A stretch of 64,000 nt of DNA from Otatea glauca (Eukaryota; Streptophyta; Magnoliopsida; Poales; Poaceae). Below are positions 11,114 through 23,400 of the stretch, piece after piece (positions within the stretch are counted from its first letter, which is position 1; every line of letters begins with the position of its first letter). The notes beneath the pieces are model-generated. The model made no database searches. It saw only the letters and a program-made list of their open reading frames with translations, and was not told the origin of the DNA. The translations under genes and the position numbers were made by a program. The stretch is taken from NCBI GenBank assembly GCA_036346275.1, contig CM070722.1:63401524-63465523 (forward strand). The letters run 5' to 3'.

Positions 11114-12235
11114 GGCGCGGGAAGGGATCTCCAGGGTCTGGCGCTCACCATTCACCAATGGTGGTGCGGTGAGGAGGCGAAGTAGAGAGGAGAGGAGACG
11201 ACGCGGGATTAAAGAAGGGGCCCACTTTTGGGTTTTTACAGTGCGGATGGTTTTTCTGCGGGCCCGTCGTGAGAAGTTTTTTCGTCTTGGTCCCTGGAGG
11301 ATTCTGCATTTGCTGAATATTGCCTGTGGGAGAGTCCGAAAGTGAGAGATGGTTTGAGTTGACTTTGGCTACAAACAATTGTGCCATCGTTCACGGTTCA
11401 CCTATCCACTGGATGGCGTATATGGTATTTTCATTATATTTCTAACAAAATGGTCTTTGCATGAAACTAATTCTAGAAATTACCTTTTTTTCAATGCTCG
11501 TGAGGTTGAACATGTTAGCACCGTACTAGCTAGCGCTGACATACGGTATCATGTCAGTGTGTAGGTTCCAGTAGAGATGTCATGTGAGCACATCTCGGCG
11601 TTATTTAGTGCGGCGCTGAGATGTACAACCACAACGTTAGGTAATACGGCGCTGAGGTAAGAGTCATTTCCCATATATGGCATAGTAGTTGTTTGTATGT
11701 AGTAGTTGAACCGGTAGTGTGTAGTACTTATCCATGATAGGTGAAGCGGCACATGCACTTATATTAGCCCGAGCAATACTCAGTGATAATTAGTGAATGA
11801 AGTTGAGAGTTAGATGGTGCATAGGGTGTGTGGCGGAGTGAACCTGTTGTTAGGGTATTTTATCCCTTTTTGAACTATACCCGAAACACACGTTGGAACT
11901 TGGAAGCATGATCATATGCTTTAGAAGATAGATAAAATGAGAACTATTTAAATTAGCTAGTTCTTTTTATTAGGTGATCGACTAGACTATTTTTTTTGTA
12001 ATACTCGGTAACGAAGATAACATTTGAATCCCGACACGACAATTGACAATGAAGGTGCAAATTACATGACGTGTAGAGGTTAGTTACATGCATATGTTTG
12101 CCTGCTTATTCCTCGATACAAATGGCAGCATGCACGTACCATGGATCCGAACTACAAATACGATACAAACACGTCTTTTAGAAAGAAAAATACATGATGG
12201 ATGGAAATCAAGTCAAGCTTATTGACATATATCCT
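11114..12235. other. Intergenic; SPL upstream region then repeat-like DNA
   Basis: 11114-11350 is the former SPL leader and promoter. From 11570 a motif around GCGCTGAGATGT recurs near 11591, 11623 and 11648 in both orientations (a short imperfect hairpin ACATCTCGGCG...CGCTGAGATGT at about 11590-11624). No gene recognised. Confidence 0.4.
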
Positions 12236-12239
12236 ACTC

Positions 12240-15200
12240 CCCCTACGGGCTCTCCTCCCGGCCTCGTACCCATCCAGCCACTCCTCTACAAGGTCCTTCT
12301 TTGGTATATTGTTTCTCTTGTCTTCTCAAGCTTGCACGCATTTATTCCATAGCTTCCCCATGTAATCCTCTTGTTTCTTCTCCTTCCATGCAGCACTCTG
12401 CACCTCCCGCCTAGCAACAAACACAGGCCCATACTTCATAAGGTCCAATTGCTCGTGAGTCGGCCATATTTCCCATTTGCATTTTCTTCCTTTCGGTCAT
12501 AAATGAATAAGTTAATAGTATTAAAAAGAGGTAGAGGCATTTCAAAGAGGTGAGATAAATATCTCAATAGCAAACCCATTCACGAGAACGCCACGGTTTA
12601 CTCACACATGAAGCCTTATTGATTTCTTGTGTCGACTGGTGCATATTTAGCTTGCACACCACAAGTGCAATGTACGATTTCTGAGACGTAGTCATCATGG
12701 ATCTTTGGTGCAGCAGGGGCATGAGGGACCATCGGTTCCTTTACCTTCCCTTCCCCGCCCCTGGTTGCAGGAGGTTCCCAACGGGTAAACACCTTGAGCA
12801 CAACTACCTAGCTTAGCATGTATTTATGCATAATAAATGCCTCTTCGTATTTTTTCAGGCATCGATCCATTGGAAGAAGTAGCAACGCTCATCTGATTGC
12901 CATACACGGGTAAAGTCACTAATATTTAAAACATAGCATGCAATATGAAATATCGATAGACATCACTTACGTAGTAATCCCTGCACCTGTAATAAGCCTA
13001 AAGCCTAGGCAACAGTACTAGGATGTGTGGGTTGCTTGATCCATGTTGAGTAACCACAGTTGCACCATAGGCATGAGAATTTTGATGGTCCTTATAAGAT
13101 TTATTAGGGTACGTTTCTACCTTCTTGAAAACATATTTTCGTTCGAAACATCTTTACATAGTCTGACATCCCCGAAAAAGCTATGTGCGCAAAATTGAAG
13201 ATCACTTAAACATGAAAGTAAACCTATATTCTACAATACTGCAACATGGAGATCCCAACCTAGAAACCCTTAGACTTCCACTAATGTATGTCCGTTCTTG
13301 CTAAGATAACATGTGTTTGTTGAAATGACCAAGGAATCAAAATGTTTGGAACATGTGACCAATTTCATATGGAACATGAAGGAAGCTTGTATGATTTAAT
13401 ATGACATTGTCAAATGTAAGATAAATTAGATGATAAAACCTTGCTGATCCTCTGAGCGCACCATTTGCTTATAATAATCCAACTACACATGATTATTTCA
13501 GGGTTTTTTTGTGATCATCTAAAGTATAGGGTTTGAACAAATGTGCACCAAATCACACGATTCCAATATGTAAAATGATGGGGAAGGGGGGCTACCATGT
13601 GCTACGATCCCCATGAGAAATCATGGCTCAAATCGGTGTTTTTGTGTTGGATTTGAAGAGGGGAGGGAGAGGGGAATGGAGTTGCTGCACCTCTGCCTCT
13701 CGGGTGGTCGGTCTAGGCTGGGGAGGATGCATATGCACTCTCAAACCATTCACCCAGCCGCTGAGTAGGCAACTTCTTTAGGGATTCATACTTCTCGTCG
13801 AAGATCTTTGACATATTTTCCATACACAACTATCTAAGGTCCTTTGTCTCTTTCCTGTCAACACTGGCCAAAAAGAAGTTTGCAGTGAAGTGTCTCATGC
13901 ACCAACGGTGATGCAAACGCTGATACCCTAGGATTTCAATTTCTACTGCGTTCATGATCCCAGCGTGCTGGTCAGATGTGACACACACCTCACGATTCTG
14001 TCCTATGACCTCTACCCTCACAAGGTGCATGAACCACTCCTAGTTCTTGACGTACTCGCATTCCACCAATGTGAAAGCTAACGGAAATAGCCGGTTCTCC
14101 GCATCAACCCCAAATGGTGAGAAGAATAGTGCCCTCGTACTTGCCATCCGCGCCAACACGCCCTATTTCCTAGACAAAAAGGCAAGGTATCACCACATTC
14201 TTGTGTAATTTCCATCATTTTATATTAATGTTCTCCCTAATATCATGTTTGAAAGTTGTGCAATAAAGTTCTACAATTTTGGGACAAAACACAATTAGTG
14301 CAACACCACCTCAGATCTGCCCTTAATTGAAGGAATGCTGGCCAGCCAACATGGTAGCCACCGAGGTGAGGCATGTTGCTGCACACCAGCCGACCAACAT
14401 GTGCACGCCGGCTAACCAACATGTTTACACAAGATGGCCCAACTCATCACACCGGCCAACCCACTCAACTTGAGACACCCGAGGGTAGCCACAACCAATC
14501 CATAAGTACAACAGCCAGCCCACCCTACACCAGCCGGCTTAGCCCAACAATTCCCGGTGTGCAGCTTACACACCTAGTCCAAACGAAGACTTAGCCATCC
14601 GGCTAACTCGATCCACACCTGTTAGGCTGCACGCAAATGTGTTGCATGGAGACATTTTCTTCTCACCATATTCGACCAATCCTTACTGTCCATCTACATT
14701 GGCCGGCCACATGCCCCACATCGGTTGTCCAATGTGAATGATCGCCACTTTCGACTACCTACACCGATCGGCCAACCGACTTACACCTGCTGACCAAGGG
14801 TATAAATAGGGGGCATTCCCTCCACCTCAACGCACTCACTCCACCTCTTTCTCACTTGAGAAGGGCATGAGAAACAGGGTAAATCAAGGAATGGTGAGAA
14901 CCGGGTTAGAATAGGTGAGGGAGAGCGGTGGAAGCCTTAGGAGGGAATGATAGCATACTCCAAGGAGCCAAAATGTCGGGCTCTCCTTCGTCTATTCTTT
15001 GCTTCGATCTTAGGATAGGTTTACCTTCATCCTCTTGTTGAGTTATCCATCTGTAAGTCTTGGTCATGCTATGAATTAATTTATTTTAGGTTAATGCTTT
15101 GATTTTCGTTTCTCATTATTTTATATTGCCCTACCTTTATTAAGATATCGAGCAGCGATTCCTAGAACTAGGCAAGGTGTCTAGGTCTTTGAACTGCCTT

Positions 15201-16110
15201 GAATTGCTAGGTGGTAGCCAGTCTTTCTGTGAGATTATGTCAGTGGATGGATGGTGACAGCGTGAATGCCAAGAATGGCTCAAAGCACCATAGCAGGGTA
15301 AAATCCCTGAATGCTAAGTGTATACCCAATTAATCATATTCGTTGCTAGACTAAGGCTACCAGTCGGTGAACCAAAACTAGAGGAAGGCTTACCACCTGC
15401 TTGATCTCAACTCTAATTTACTGCTTTTTCCTATCTTACCTTCGTCTACCATTAAACCTCAACAATCCATTTTAGTGATAATCAAATAAATAGAAGTTCT
15501 TGCTCATTCCTCATGGATTACAATACCCCAAAATACTCCGAGGTGAAAGCTACAATGGTTTTCGTGAGCTTGCGGAACAGTGATGCATAATAATCGACAA
15601 CATTGGTCAAAAAGGTGTTGTCCATACTTAGAACTAGTTTGCAATGCTTGAACGCCTCCACACAAGGACCAAACATCCAAAATGCACGTGTGAACATCCT
15701 TCTAGACACTCCAACTAATTCAACTCTTATCTCATGAGGTTCTATAGTGTAGATCATTGACAAGTCATAGCCTTTGTGGTGTCCATGAATGTTGGAAGAT
15801 GGGCATATGACTCGGCCCAATCACCATGCAACATCGCCAAGGCGGCTTGCTTAACCCTCCAAGTCTTACCGTACTTCACACGGTACCCAAAAATCTCAAA
15901 TATGAACTAGACCAAGGGTGTAGGCGACATGGTTGTTTGCTGCTTCACGGCATTGCAAAGACAAATTGCAATGAATTTTGAGGTGAGCTACCGATAGCTT
16001 CCCCAAAAGTTGAGCCATTGTACGCATGTGTGGTTGCACAACACTCGTAACCTTCCATTGGTCACAAGGAGATTTCCGAGCACACACCTTCTATTGACAG
16101 TTGCTATGCT
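12240..16110 (-). mobile_element. Mutator-like (MULE) transposase remnant
   Basis: Minus-strand fragments in order fit a plant MULE transposase. At about 16090-15900: CARKSPCDQWKVTSVVQPH, zinc-binding N-terminal region. At 15820-15518: RAFWMFGPCVEAFKHCKLVL and MDNTFLT, start of the catalytic core. At about 14150-13830: FGVDAENRLFPLAFTLVECE, REVCVTSDQHAGIMNAVE and LHHRWCMRHFTANF, later core with the DxHxG-like and H-W-C-M-R-H segments. At 12800-12240: a degraded C-terminal tail with a C-x-CG motif. Stops and frameshifts are frequent. The core is interrupted between 14.16 and 15.52 kb by unrelated LTR-like sequence. No terminal inverted repeats or 9-bp target duplication were found. Confidence 0.75.
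14170..15525 (+). repeat. LTR-like insertion within the MULE remnant
   Basis: About 1.35 kb of sequence separates two halves of the transposase core. It contains ACCAAGGGTATAAATAGGGGG (TATA box at 14801-14810) followed by a pyrimidine-rich leader CTCCACCTC...CACTCACTCC, as in grass LTR promoters. It has no coding signal. I could not fix TG/CA ends or a target duplication, so the boundaries are approximate and a solo LTR is only the best guess. Confidence 0.45.
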
Positions 16111-17191
16111 CGCATCTCACCGTGTAGCACTTCTCTGAGTTGAGTACACAACACGAAAAGGATGATGGTGCTGGACTAAGCACTCTTTCACCACAAGGCA
16201 AGGAAAACTGATGTTTAATTTTAATTGATGTTTAGATTACTCAAATTAAATTGTTTTATTTTATGAAATTTCCAATTAAGTTTTAATTAATTCGAGAAAA
16301 ATCCTAATAGTAATTTTTATGTTTAAGTGATGCAGCATTGCAGTCATCTCTGAACATATAACACACACACATATGTAATTAGCTGAGACACCATGGTGCC
16401 GAGGCTTCATGATCTAAAACGATATTTCTCCTATGTATTGCGTGCGAAAAAGCTTATTATTTTGGATATCGAGTTTAACTAGTTTACTAATTAGCTCAAC
16501 TAAGTTTGAACTGAAATTCAAACTAGAATTGCTTTTTTTTTATAGTAGTTTGATTGTAGATATGTGCTATATATATGTATATATATGTATAAGCAAAGCA
16601 TGTGATCTAAATTCGTTCAAAATATTTGAATTCGAGTATATTTTTTCAAAGATATGTGTTTCATTTGAACTGATAGATAGGTATATACCCTAAACCTGAA
16701 ATTTTTGAAAAGTATGCCCGAATTTAACTTGAATTCGCACATTTGAAATCATAGTGGCCTGACTCCATAGTGTGAACACGCACAGGCACATATCGGATCT
16801 GTAAATGGATGGCTCAGATTGTATGCATGAAATTGTAACTGCACCTCAATGCTATATGTAATGAAACTCGCTATGAGTAAGCGTATAGTTTTTTAATTAC
16901 TTGTATGATGTTTTCGCTAATAGTTTTATGCTGATCACTGACTAAAGGACTAAAAGACAAGGGGATCCGCTACAAAATTACACACAAGCTTCATATCATA
17001 TTCACCTGTTGGAGATGCCTACGAAGCTTATTATTCTGTAATTTGTAGAATGCAGTTCCAAAACGTCTTAACTTCAGCGCATTGATCCCCATTTTATTTT
17101 ATATTTTTGGTATCAAGCATCATTCTCTCGACAGAGCCAACAAATACAGGCCATCGATTTTACACATGACCATGGATTGGACCGTTCGATT
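16111..17191. other. AT-rich intergenic DNA
   Basis: No coding signal supported. A short ATATATGT run near 16570-16595 is a microsatellite remnant. The last portion (from about 17000) is probably the 3' UTR of the defensin-like gene. Confidence 0.45.
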
Positions 17192-17648
17192 CTATTCGAT
17201 GCAACAGCAGAACTGGTAGAGCGGCGGCACGCACTGCCCTCCCTTGGGGTACCCTCCAGCTTTCTTGCACCACTCGTCGCAGTCCGGTATGTCTGCGCAT
17301 TTGCCTTCGCACACGTACCTGGCTTCTCCTGCATGCCCACAAAAATCCCAATGTTAAATGGAGTTTAATTAGTTTATTATTATACATGGTATATATTTGG
17401 ATGACCATTTTTTTTTTGGAAGTAGCCTGATGACAAGCAGTTTTGGCGACTAGTTCAGGTAATCAATCAGCTACAGCCTACAGATTGATTTATGATTTGT
17501 GAATAGAGATTGTGGTGATGAGAACTTGTGCCTGAGGAAAAGCTTTCAATGGAGGGGAGAGAGGCATACCTGAGGAGAAAAGGAGTGCAGCACAGACTAG
17601 AGCGATGACAAGGATCTTGCAGACGACGTGAAAAAAGGTTGCAGCCAT
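17192..17648 (-). CDS. Defensin-like (DEFL/LCR type) cysteine-rich secreted peptide
   Basis: Exon 1 is 17648-17570 and exon 2 is 17328-17192; donor CTCAG|GTATGC, acceptor GCATGCAG|GAGAAG; 216 nt, 71 residues. Exon 1 encodes MAATFFHVVC...LVIALVCAALLFSS, an uninterrupted signal peptide. Exon 2 encodes the mature peptide with eight cysteines: VCEGKC, DCDEWC, GGQC and FCCC, ending IE. The intron just after the signal peptide is the standard plant DEFL gene structure. Such peptides are secreted to the apoplast and act in defence or in pollen/embryo signalling; which one is not decidable here. A TATA box lies about 75 bp upstream of the ATG. The gene is small and has no frame damage. The cysteine spacing could also be described as knottin-like. 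Confidence 0.85.
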
Positions 17649-17721
17649 CTCGCCGTCTTCTACTTAGATCTGTGGAAACTAGATGGTTCAATGCTGCGCT
17701 GCAGTCATATAATCGGAACAT

Positions 17722-17731
17722 ATTTATATAG
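17722..17731 (-). promoter_or_regulatory. TATA box of the defensin-like gene
   Basis: On minus the sequence reads CTATATAAATA, a strong plant TATA box, about 75 bp upstream of the ATG at 17648. Position and consensus both fit. Confidence 0.7.
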
Positions 17732-18198
17732 AGATTGAGTGTTAAAGAGTCAAGGTTGGTGAATGGTAGGATTCAGTTTCCTTGAGAAAAAAATGGTAGG
17801 ATCCAGTTAATCTAAAAACCTCTGAAAGGAAACCGTTGTCGTTTGGCTTGTTACTAAACTTTGTTATTAAACCGTTCCTAGCTATAGAGAAGAGAATGGT
17901 TAGATGAAATTTTTGATACACCACTCCTATAATTTATATCTTTAGCATGTTACTAAAGTTTGTATCTAAAAGAGAGAGAATAGCTTGGAGAGAGATAGAC
18001 CCACTTATGCAAGTAGTAGAGTAATAAACATCTTCTCTTCTCTCTCTTCCTCTCTCTCTCTCTTCCATCTCACCAAAAAAACTGACGCGGCATGGACTTA
18101 ATAACAAGCTAGGTGCACTATTGGCAGTTGCCCTATTGCCCTGTATTTATTGGATTAAATGCAAAAGATACACTAGTGCAGTAGTGCTTTTATCTTTT
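17732..18198. other. Upstream region of the defensin-like gene; MITE-like fragments
   Basis: Contains a CT-rich microsatellite (about 18030-18068) and AT-rich sequence with a repeated TTACTAAA...TTATTAAA theme. No complete element or gene recognised. Confidence 0.35.
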
Positions 18199-18203
18199 TC
18201 CCC

Positions 18204-19877
18204 TGAAAGACCATGTAAAGGTCTATCCTTGTTAGTGATGAGTAATTGACTGTGGTTTAGCATGTTGTGCTTGAATTTGAGTTTGATCTCATTGGATTTT
18301 CAAACTAGAGCAATTTGAGTTGCTGGTCGGAGACCAGTCGTCCGACCCCGAGTGGTCGGGGCTTTGGCTGGTCGGAAACCAGTGGTCAGACCACGAGTGG
18401 TTTGGATGGATTTATTGCACATCTTTGTGGGTATTGCTATGTGAGGAGTTTCCTTGTCTTTGATGGTTGCAGGGCGACGGTGCTAGGTCATGGTGAGGCG
18501 GAGGATGATCGGGACTAGGCGAGGAGCGTCGGAAGTCCAGACGGTTGGGAGATCGCCGGAAGATGATCGGAGACGGAGTCCGGGCAAGTCAAGAAGGCAA
18601 GGAAAGGAAATGATGCTAGCTAGATACCGCGTGAATTAATGAGGGCCGTCGGTCTAGTTGATAGGTTAGCGGGTCTAGGTAGTATGTTTTGAAAACCGTG
18701 TAAGAAAACCCGGTATGTGTGTGGATTTTGGGTTAGCCCTTGCATGGCTGTGTGTGTGGGTTAATCCTAGCCCTTATATGAGTGCTCTAGGGTTGAGGGA
18801 CTCATCCAAGGGTGGTATGTGGCCCAAGAGTAGTATAAATAGGGGTGGAGAGGTAGCCTCCTCTTCGTGAGGGTTTTGAGGTTTTTTATGCTCCTTTGAG
18901 CTTTGCCCACATGAATGTGAGGCTTTGTAACCTCTCCTTCCAGAAATGAAATGTTTCCTCAAATCATTTCTTTTCTTTATGCATTTACATTACGCACTTA
19001 AATTCCGCAATTAAATTCAGCACTTACATTCTTGCAATTTGGATTTGCCTCACCTCCTTCTAAATGCTGTTCTTCTAGGATGTCTTGAGGGTGTTCATTT
19101 GGTTTTACATCTTTCTTACACCCTTGAATAGACTAGAGATCAAGTTTTTTATCAAATTGCAAATCTGTTCAGAACTTGTTCTTCACGCAGCAGTCAGTGT
19201 TTGATTTTTATAAAAATATATAAAAATCATTTTTAAGTGATTCTTTTTGGAGAAGGTGCAGGACTCATATATACATCTGTATAAAATTTTTTGAGTCCAC
19301 TGGTTGCACCGTTTGATAGCTATGAAGTGAAAATCGAGCCTCAAACTTTCTGGTCGAAGTTCCTGACTTTCTGTATTGCTTGATTTTTCATTCTTATTCT
19401 ACAAATCTTTCTGAGGTGGTTTTTGGTGGAGTGTTTCACGACTCTATTGCTCACAGGGACAAAAATCCCCAAAAATTTTGGAGCAACAGAAACTCACCAA
19501 CCACCTGTTCCAACTGAGGACAATTTCTGAAAATCTGCTTTAACTTTTCTGAAAAGAGACTTTGGTATCTTAGCTTTATCTCTTTTAGAAAAGAAGTCTT
19601 TTGAATTGATTCCTCTTTTGTTTGGACACTTAACAACCAGGATTGTGATTAAAAAACCCCTCATATGATTCATGGTTCTTATCCATGCAAGCTAGGGGTA
19701 CACATAGTTGTCTAATTGTTCTGGGTTTTAGAGGGTGTGCGAATATGAGAAGCACCAGTTTGAACGAAAATATTTGAGTGCTTTAGATTTTTATTGCAAG
19801 AGTGTTTGGAGTATTTTGAGTAGGGGAAATTTTATTTGGGATAATTCACCCCCTCTGATTGCCATTTCGATCTTTCA
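18204..19877 (+). repeat. Copia-type (Sirevirus-like) solo LTR with target duplication
   Basis: The element begins TGAAAGACC and ends GATCTTTCA, so the terminal seven bases are inverted (TGAAAGA/TCTTTCA). It is flanked by the 5-bp duplication TCCCC at 18199-18203 and 19878-19882, leaving 1,674 bp with no internal coding region: a solo LTR. The last ~35 bases (ATTCACCCCCTCTGATTGCC...) match the end style of the copia LTR at 54.9 kb. A TATA box TATAAATAG lies at 18834-18842. Short palindromes crowd 18323-18394. Confidence 0.85.
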
Positions 19878-20023
19878 TCCCCCACTGCAACTTCGTGGTA
19901 CTGCAAGTTTAGAGACAACTCCGATTGGTCTATGAGCTAATAATGACATGTAGCAGCATTGCTGCAGTGCAAATCCACTCTTTTATTTCTCAAAATTCAA
20001 CTCAACTAGCAAGATGAGAAGGC

Positions 20024-22641
20024 TCACAGTGTACTGTTTGACGTATCGAATCTTGTTACTGCTATAGTCTTTCGTGCTTGGAGGAACACCTTCGATCTTA
20101 TATCAGCCTGGCAAAGGATAAAAAGAGAAGCCAGTTTAGTGCCCAAGTTACAAGTGCTAACATGTTGAGACTTGAGACATACTTTATAATAAATTCTACC
20201 TGGCATGTGGGCTCAGCAACACGATATTTACAACAGAATTTCACTATCCCAATGGCGGAATCCAGCGAAATGCGATGCCCAACTGAGATGTATATTGGTT
20301 TTGATGAACCAGCGCAGGAACGCATAGCCTGGGACAAGTTAACAGTTGAATTCTTCCACTGGTTTAATCGCGCAACATCATTCATTTTATTAACAGGAAA
20401 TTATATGAAAGAAACAAAACTGCAGCGTACATTTAGCAGTCTAATATAGAGTCTCTTACCGCCCCCCATGTTGTCCCAGACTGTCCAGTCAATGAAATAA
20501 ATTCCTTATTGCAGTTTCCTTTTGCTTCAAGCTGTCTTCTGACTTCAGATTGGTTAAGGTCATCCACATGGTGCAGCTGAGGCATTGAAAACACTAAAGA
20601 TTTAGTCTTCTCTTAAAGGATGAGAACATTGAGTACTTCAACTGGGTGGAACAGCAACGAGAGAGAAGAGTTTCGAATGCTACAGGAGTACTTCCAACAA
20701 CAGTAAATTAACCCACATTTTTTCCAACTCTAATAGTCGGCAGGTCTGCAAGGACGCCACGCCAAGATGACAAGCTAAACCAAAACCTGCTGAACATATA
20801 TAGGTTATAGGATGATCCTTCCACATATATAAAATAAGTACATTCATAGAGAAATAAGCATTCACAAATATAAAATAAGTACACTCACAGAGAAATAAGC
20901 ACAAATAATATTGATTTTAGATTGATGTAGCTCGTATCATATATGCATAATCCAAGATTTATTGTATCACCACCATGCATATTTGTTAAGGGCGTCAGGG
21001 ACTATGAAGTTAGCTTGTGCTCGAAGTAGATTATAAAATCACATAGCAGATGTGATTGTTCAGCATTTGTAAGCACATGAATCACCTTACTTCTGCGAAC
21101 TAAGATTCCATAAAATCCAATAACACGATGCACACAGCATAGATAATTTTACAATGTAATTTATCATGTGCAACACTAAAATGTCAAACTTGCTATGTGC
21201 AACATACTAGTTACTCAAGACTATTAGTGTGAAAAAGAGTACATGAGTATGAATAAATGATTATTGCGGTTTTTACCTCACGGATGGAGTAATCCATTTC
21301 CATCAAACATGAGTAACTGCCAATGCAGAATGCTAAACCTTAGAAAAAGCATGGGCAAAGATAGATTATTATTGTAACAAATGTTATATGTTGAATTAGA
21401 AGATGCTACGACATATAAAAGGTAAATTTACATGAATTTTCATAAACTAAAATGATTAATACTCATGGAGATTAAATGCTTGCACAGTAGTGTAGATTGG
21501 ACCCTGTAACAATTGATAGTGTTTTTTAATTAGGGTACATGTTGGAACATTTTAGTGGTAGCATGAATGTATACTGGATGCATATCTTAAAAAACCTAAA
21601 AAAATTAGCACGCCCAAAAGATAATTTTTCACAGATATTTGAAACTGCGCAAGGAAACAAAATTCGCAGGCAACTATCTCTACTATGTTCTATGATAACT
21701 TGATTTTACATTTGCCATAAGTCCAGACTAGACTTGTCCCTGGTTCTAGAGACAAGAAGAAAGAACAATTAGCTACAAGGCATGTCACATAACAAAGCAT
21801 ATTGATTGAAACGTCAAAAGGCAGAAATGTTACAGTCTTACAGGGCCTATTTTAAGTATTTGAGCAACTACCGTCCAAAACATAATATAAGTATATATTA
21901 CTACTGTATACCAAATAAATGTAAAGAAGACAAATATTGTTCACGGATATAATAGTAGTCCAAGAATTTTTATTTATTTACATATCATTGTGGAAGAAAA
22001 TGAAAATGTTGAGGTCCCTGAAGTACATATAACGAGGAACGCATGGACAAACTCGTAAACCACAGTTGTTTGCAAATCCACCAAGAAATTTTTTTGTCCA
22101 AAACAAACTCACAAAAAAAAAAGAGAGGATGCAGTGTGCAATACCTCTCTGAAAGCAAGAAAACCAGGAATATATTGCACTTGCAGTTGCACTACATCAA
22201 ATTCTTCGTGCACAACTTCTAAGGTATCAGCATCCAAAACTACCACTGCAGCACATGCCGTAGAAGGGTCTTCTTTCAAGAAGCTAATGTCAACCCCACC
22301 TATATACTGCAGTTTGCCCCTTGTATTACTCTGATCTGAATTTGAGCTCACCGAAGGTAAAGACCACTCAAAATCATCTTCAAGAATGAGCTTATTCTTG
22401 AGCATGTCTTGTGTTCTGCATCACCAGACAAGCAGCAAGAGACATGAATCAAATCCCTTTGACTTAACCTACGATAAATTAAATGAACAGTAGATGAAAT
22501 TAATGAAATGGCACCATACGCATACTTGACCCATTCTTGTTTCTGCATCACCAACTCACGGTCATCTCTTTCTCTATATCCTGGGATATTATCCATTCCT
22601 CTTATGTTCCTCACAAGACTCTTGAAGAAAGGAAGGAAATC
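20024..22641 (-). pseudogene. Endonuclease V (ENDOV), broken
   Basis: Exons on minus: 22641/22614-22526 (...KQEWVK); 22415-22145 (TQDMLKNKLILEDDFEW, KLQYIGGVDISFLKEDPSTA, GFLAFRE); 21316-21277 (LLMFDGNGLLHP); 20786-20717 (GFGLACHLGV); 20576-20460 (LHHVDDLNQSEVRRQLEA, LTGQSGTTWGA); 20328-20200 (SSKPIYISVGHRISLDSAIG); 20107-20024 (ADIRSKVFLQ). These match plant endonuclease V, which cleaves at deaminated adenine (inosine). The four metal-binding acidic positions are still codable (VDISF, FRE, FDGNG, ADIRS). Lesions: the exon that should follow FRE (APILLG... in homologues) was not found; TGA at 21280-21278 replaces the Arg codon after LHP; a GGCGT tandem duplication (20754-20763) shifts the frame in the next exon; the C-terminus after VFLQ is out of the usual frame. 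Confidence 0.85.
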
Positions 22642-23400
22642 CTGAAAAATATAGCCGCGTTATCCATCATCTTAACAATGTGTTGACTGTTGAATCGAGC
22701 AATTCAGTAACAGGTCGCTTCAATTTGCGCACCGCGGATTAAAGAATCAACAGCATTACAGAGGAGTTTTTCCCAGTGCAGTGCATTAAGAGCAAATCCG
22801 TAGCTAAATTACTAAATCAATATGTTTGCCTTGGAGGGTATTATTCTCTTGGTATTTCGAGACCAGAAGCGCCGATAAAAAACCGTACAAGAAAACCCAA
22901 GAAAAAAAAAAGGGGAAGAGACAGAAGCGCTATTGGGCTTCCAACTCCTCGGCTCGCCTCGTCAGAAGCGCAGCGCAGCAGGTCCATCCTGGGACGAATT
23001 TTTTGCCCTGATTCCGCCCCGTGATCACATCCAGGGATTACATTACCCAAACTAAGGTAAACCAACGACAGTACACCAGCTTAGTAATTAAATAAAAAGA
23101 TAAGTATGAATATAACATTTAATAATAAATAATCACAGTGCCCGTATACGAATACAAAAATGAAGATATAACACTCAATAATATTTTTCGCTAAACGTTT
23201 CCCGTATACTCTTAAGACTTGTTCTTATATCTTGAGGGATGTTTTCTGCGCACTCATTACACTTGTATTTTAGTATTTCAATTAAAAAACACTTCCTGAG
23301 GATAGGTGAACCCTGTAAGTACATTATAGAGCATCATCAGTATAGACCTAATTTACAACCTTATAAAAAGTGATTAATAAAATAGAGAGTACTGACCATG
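22642..23400. other. ENDOV upstream region and intergenic DNA
   Basis: A GC-richer segment at about 22900-23040 may be the former ENDOV first exon or leader, but I cannot place a start codon. Otherwise AT-rich and unrecognised. Confidence 0.35.
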
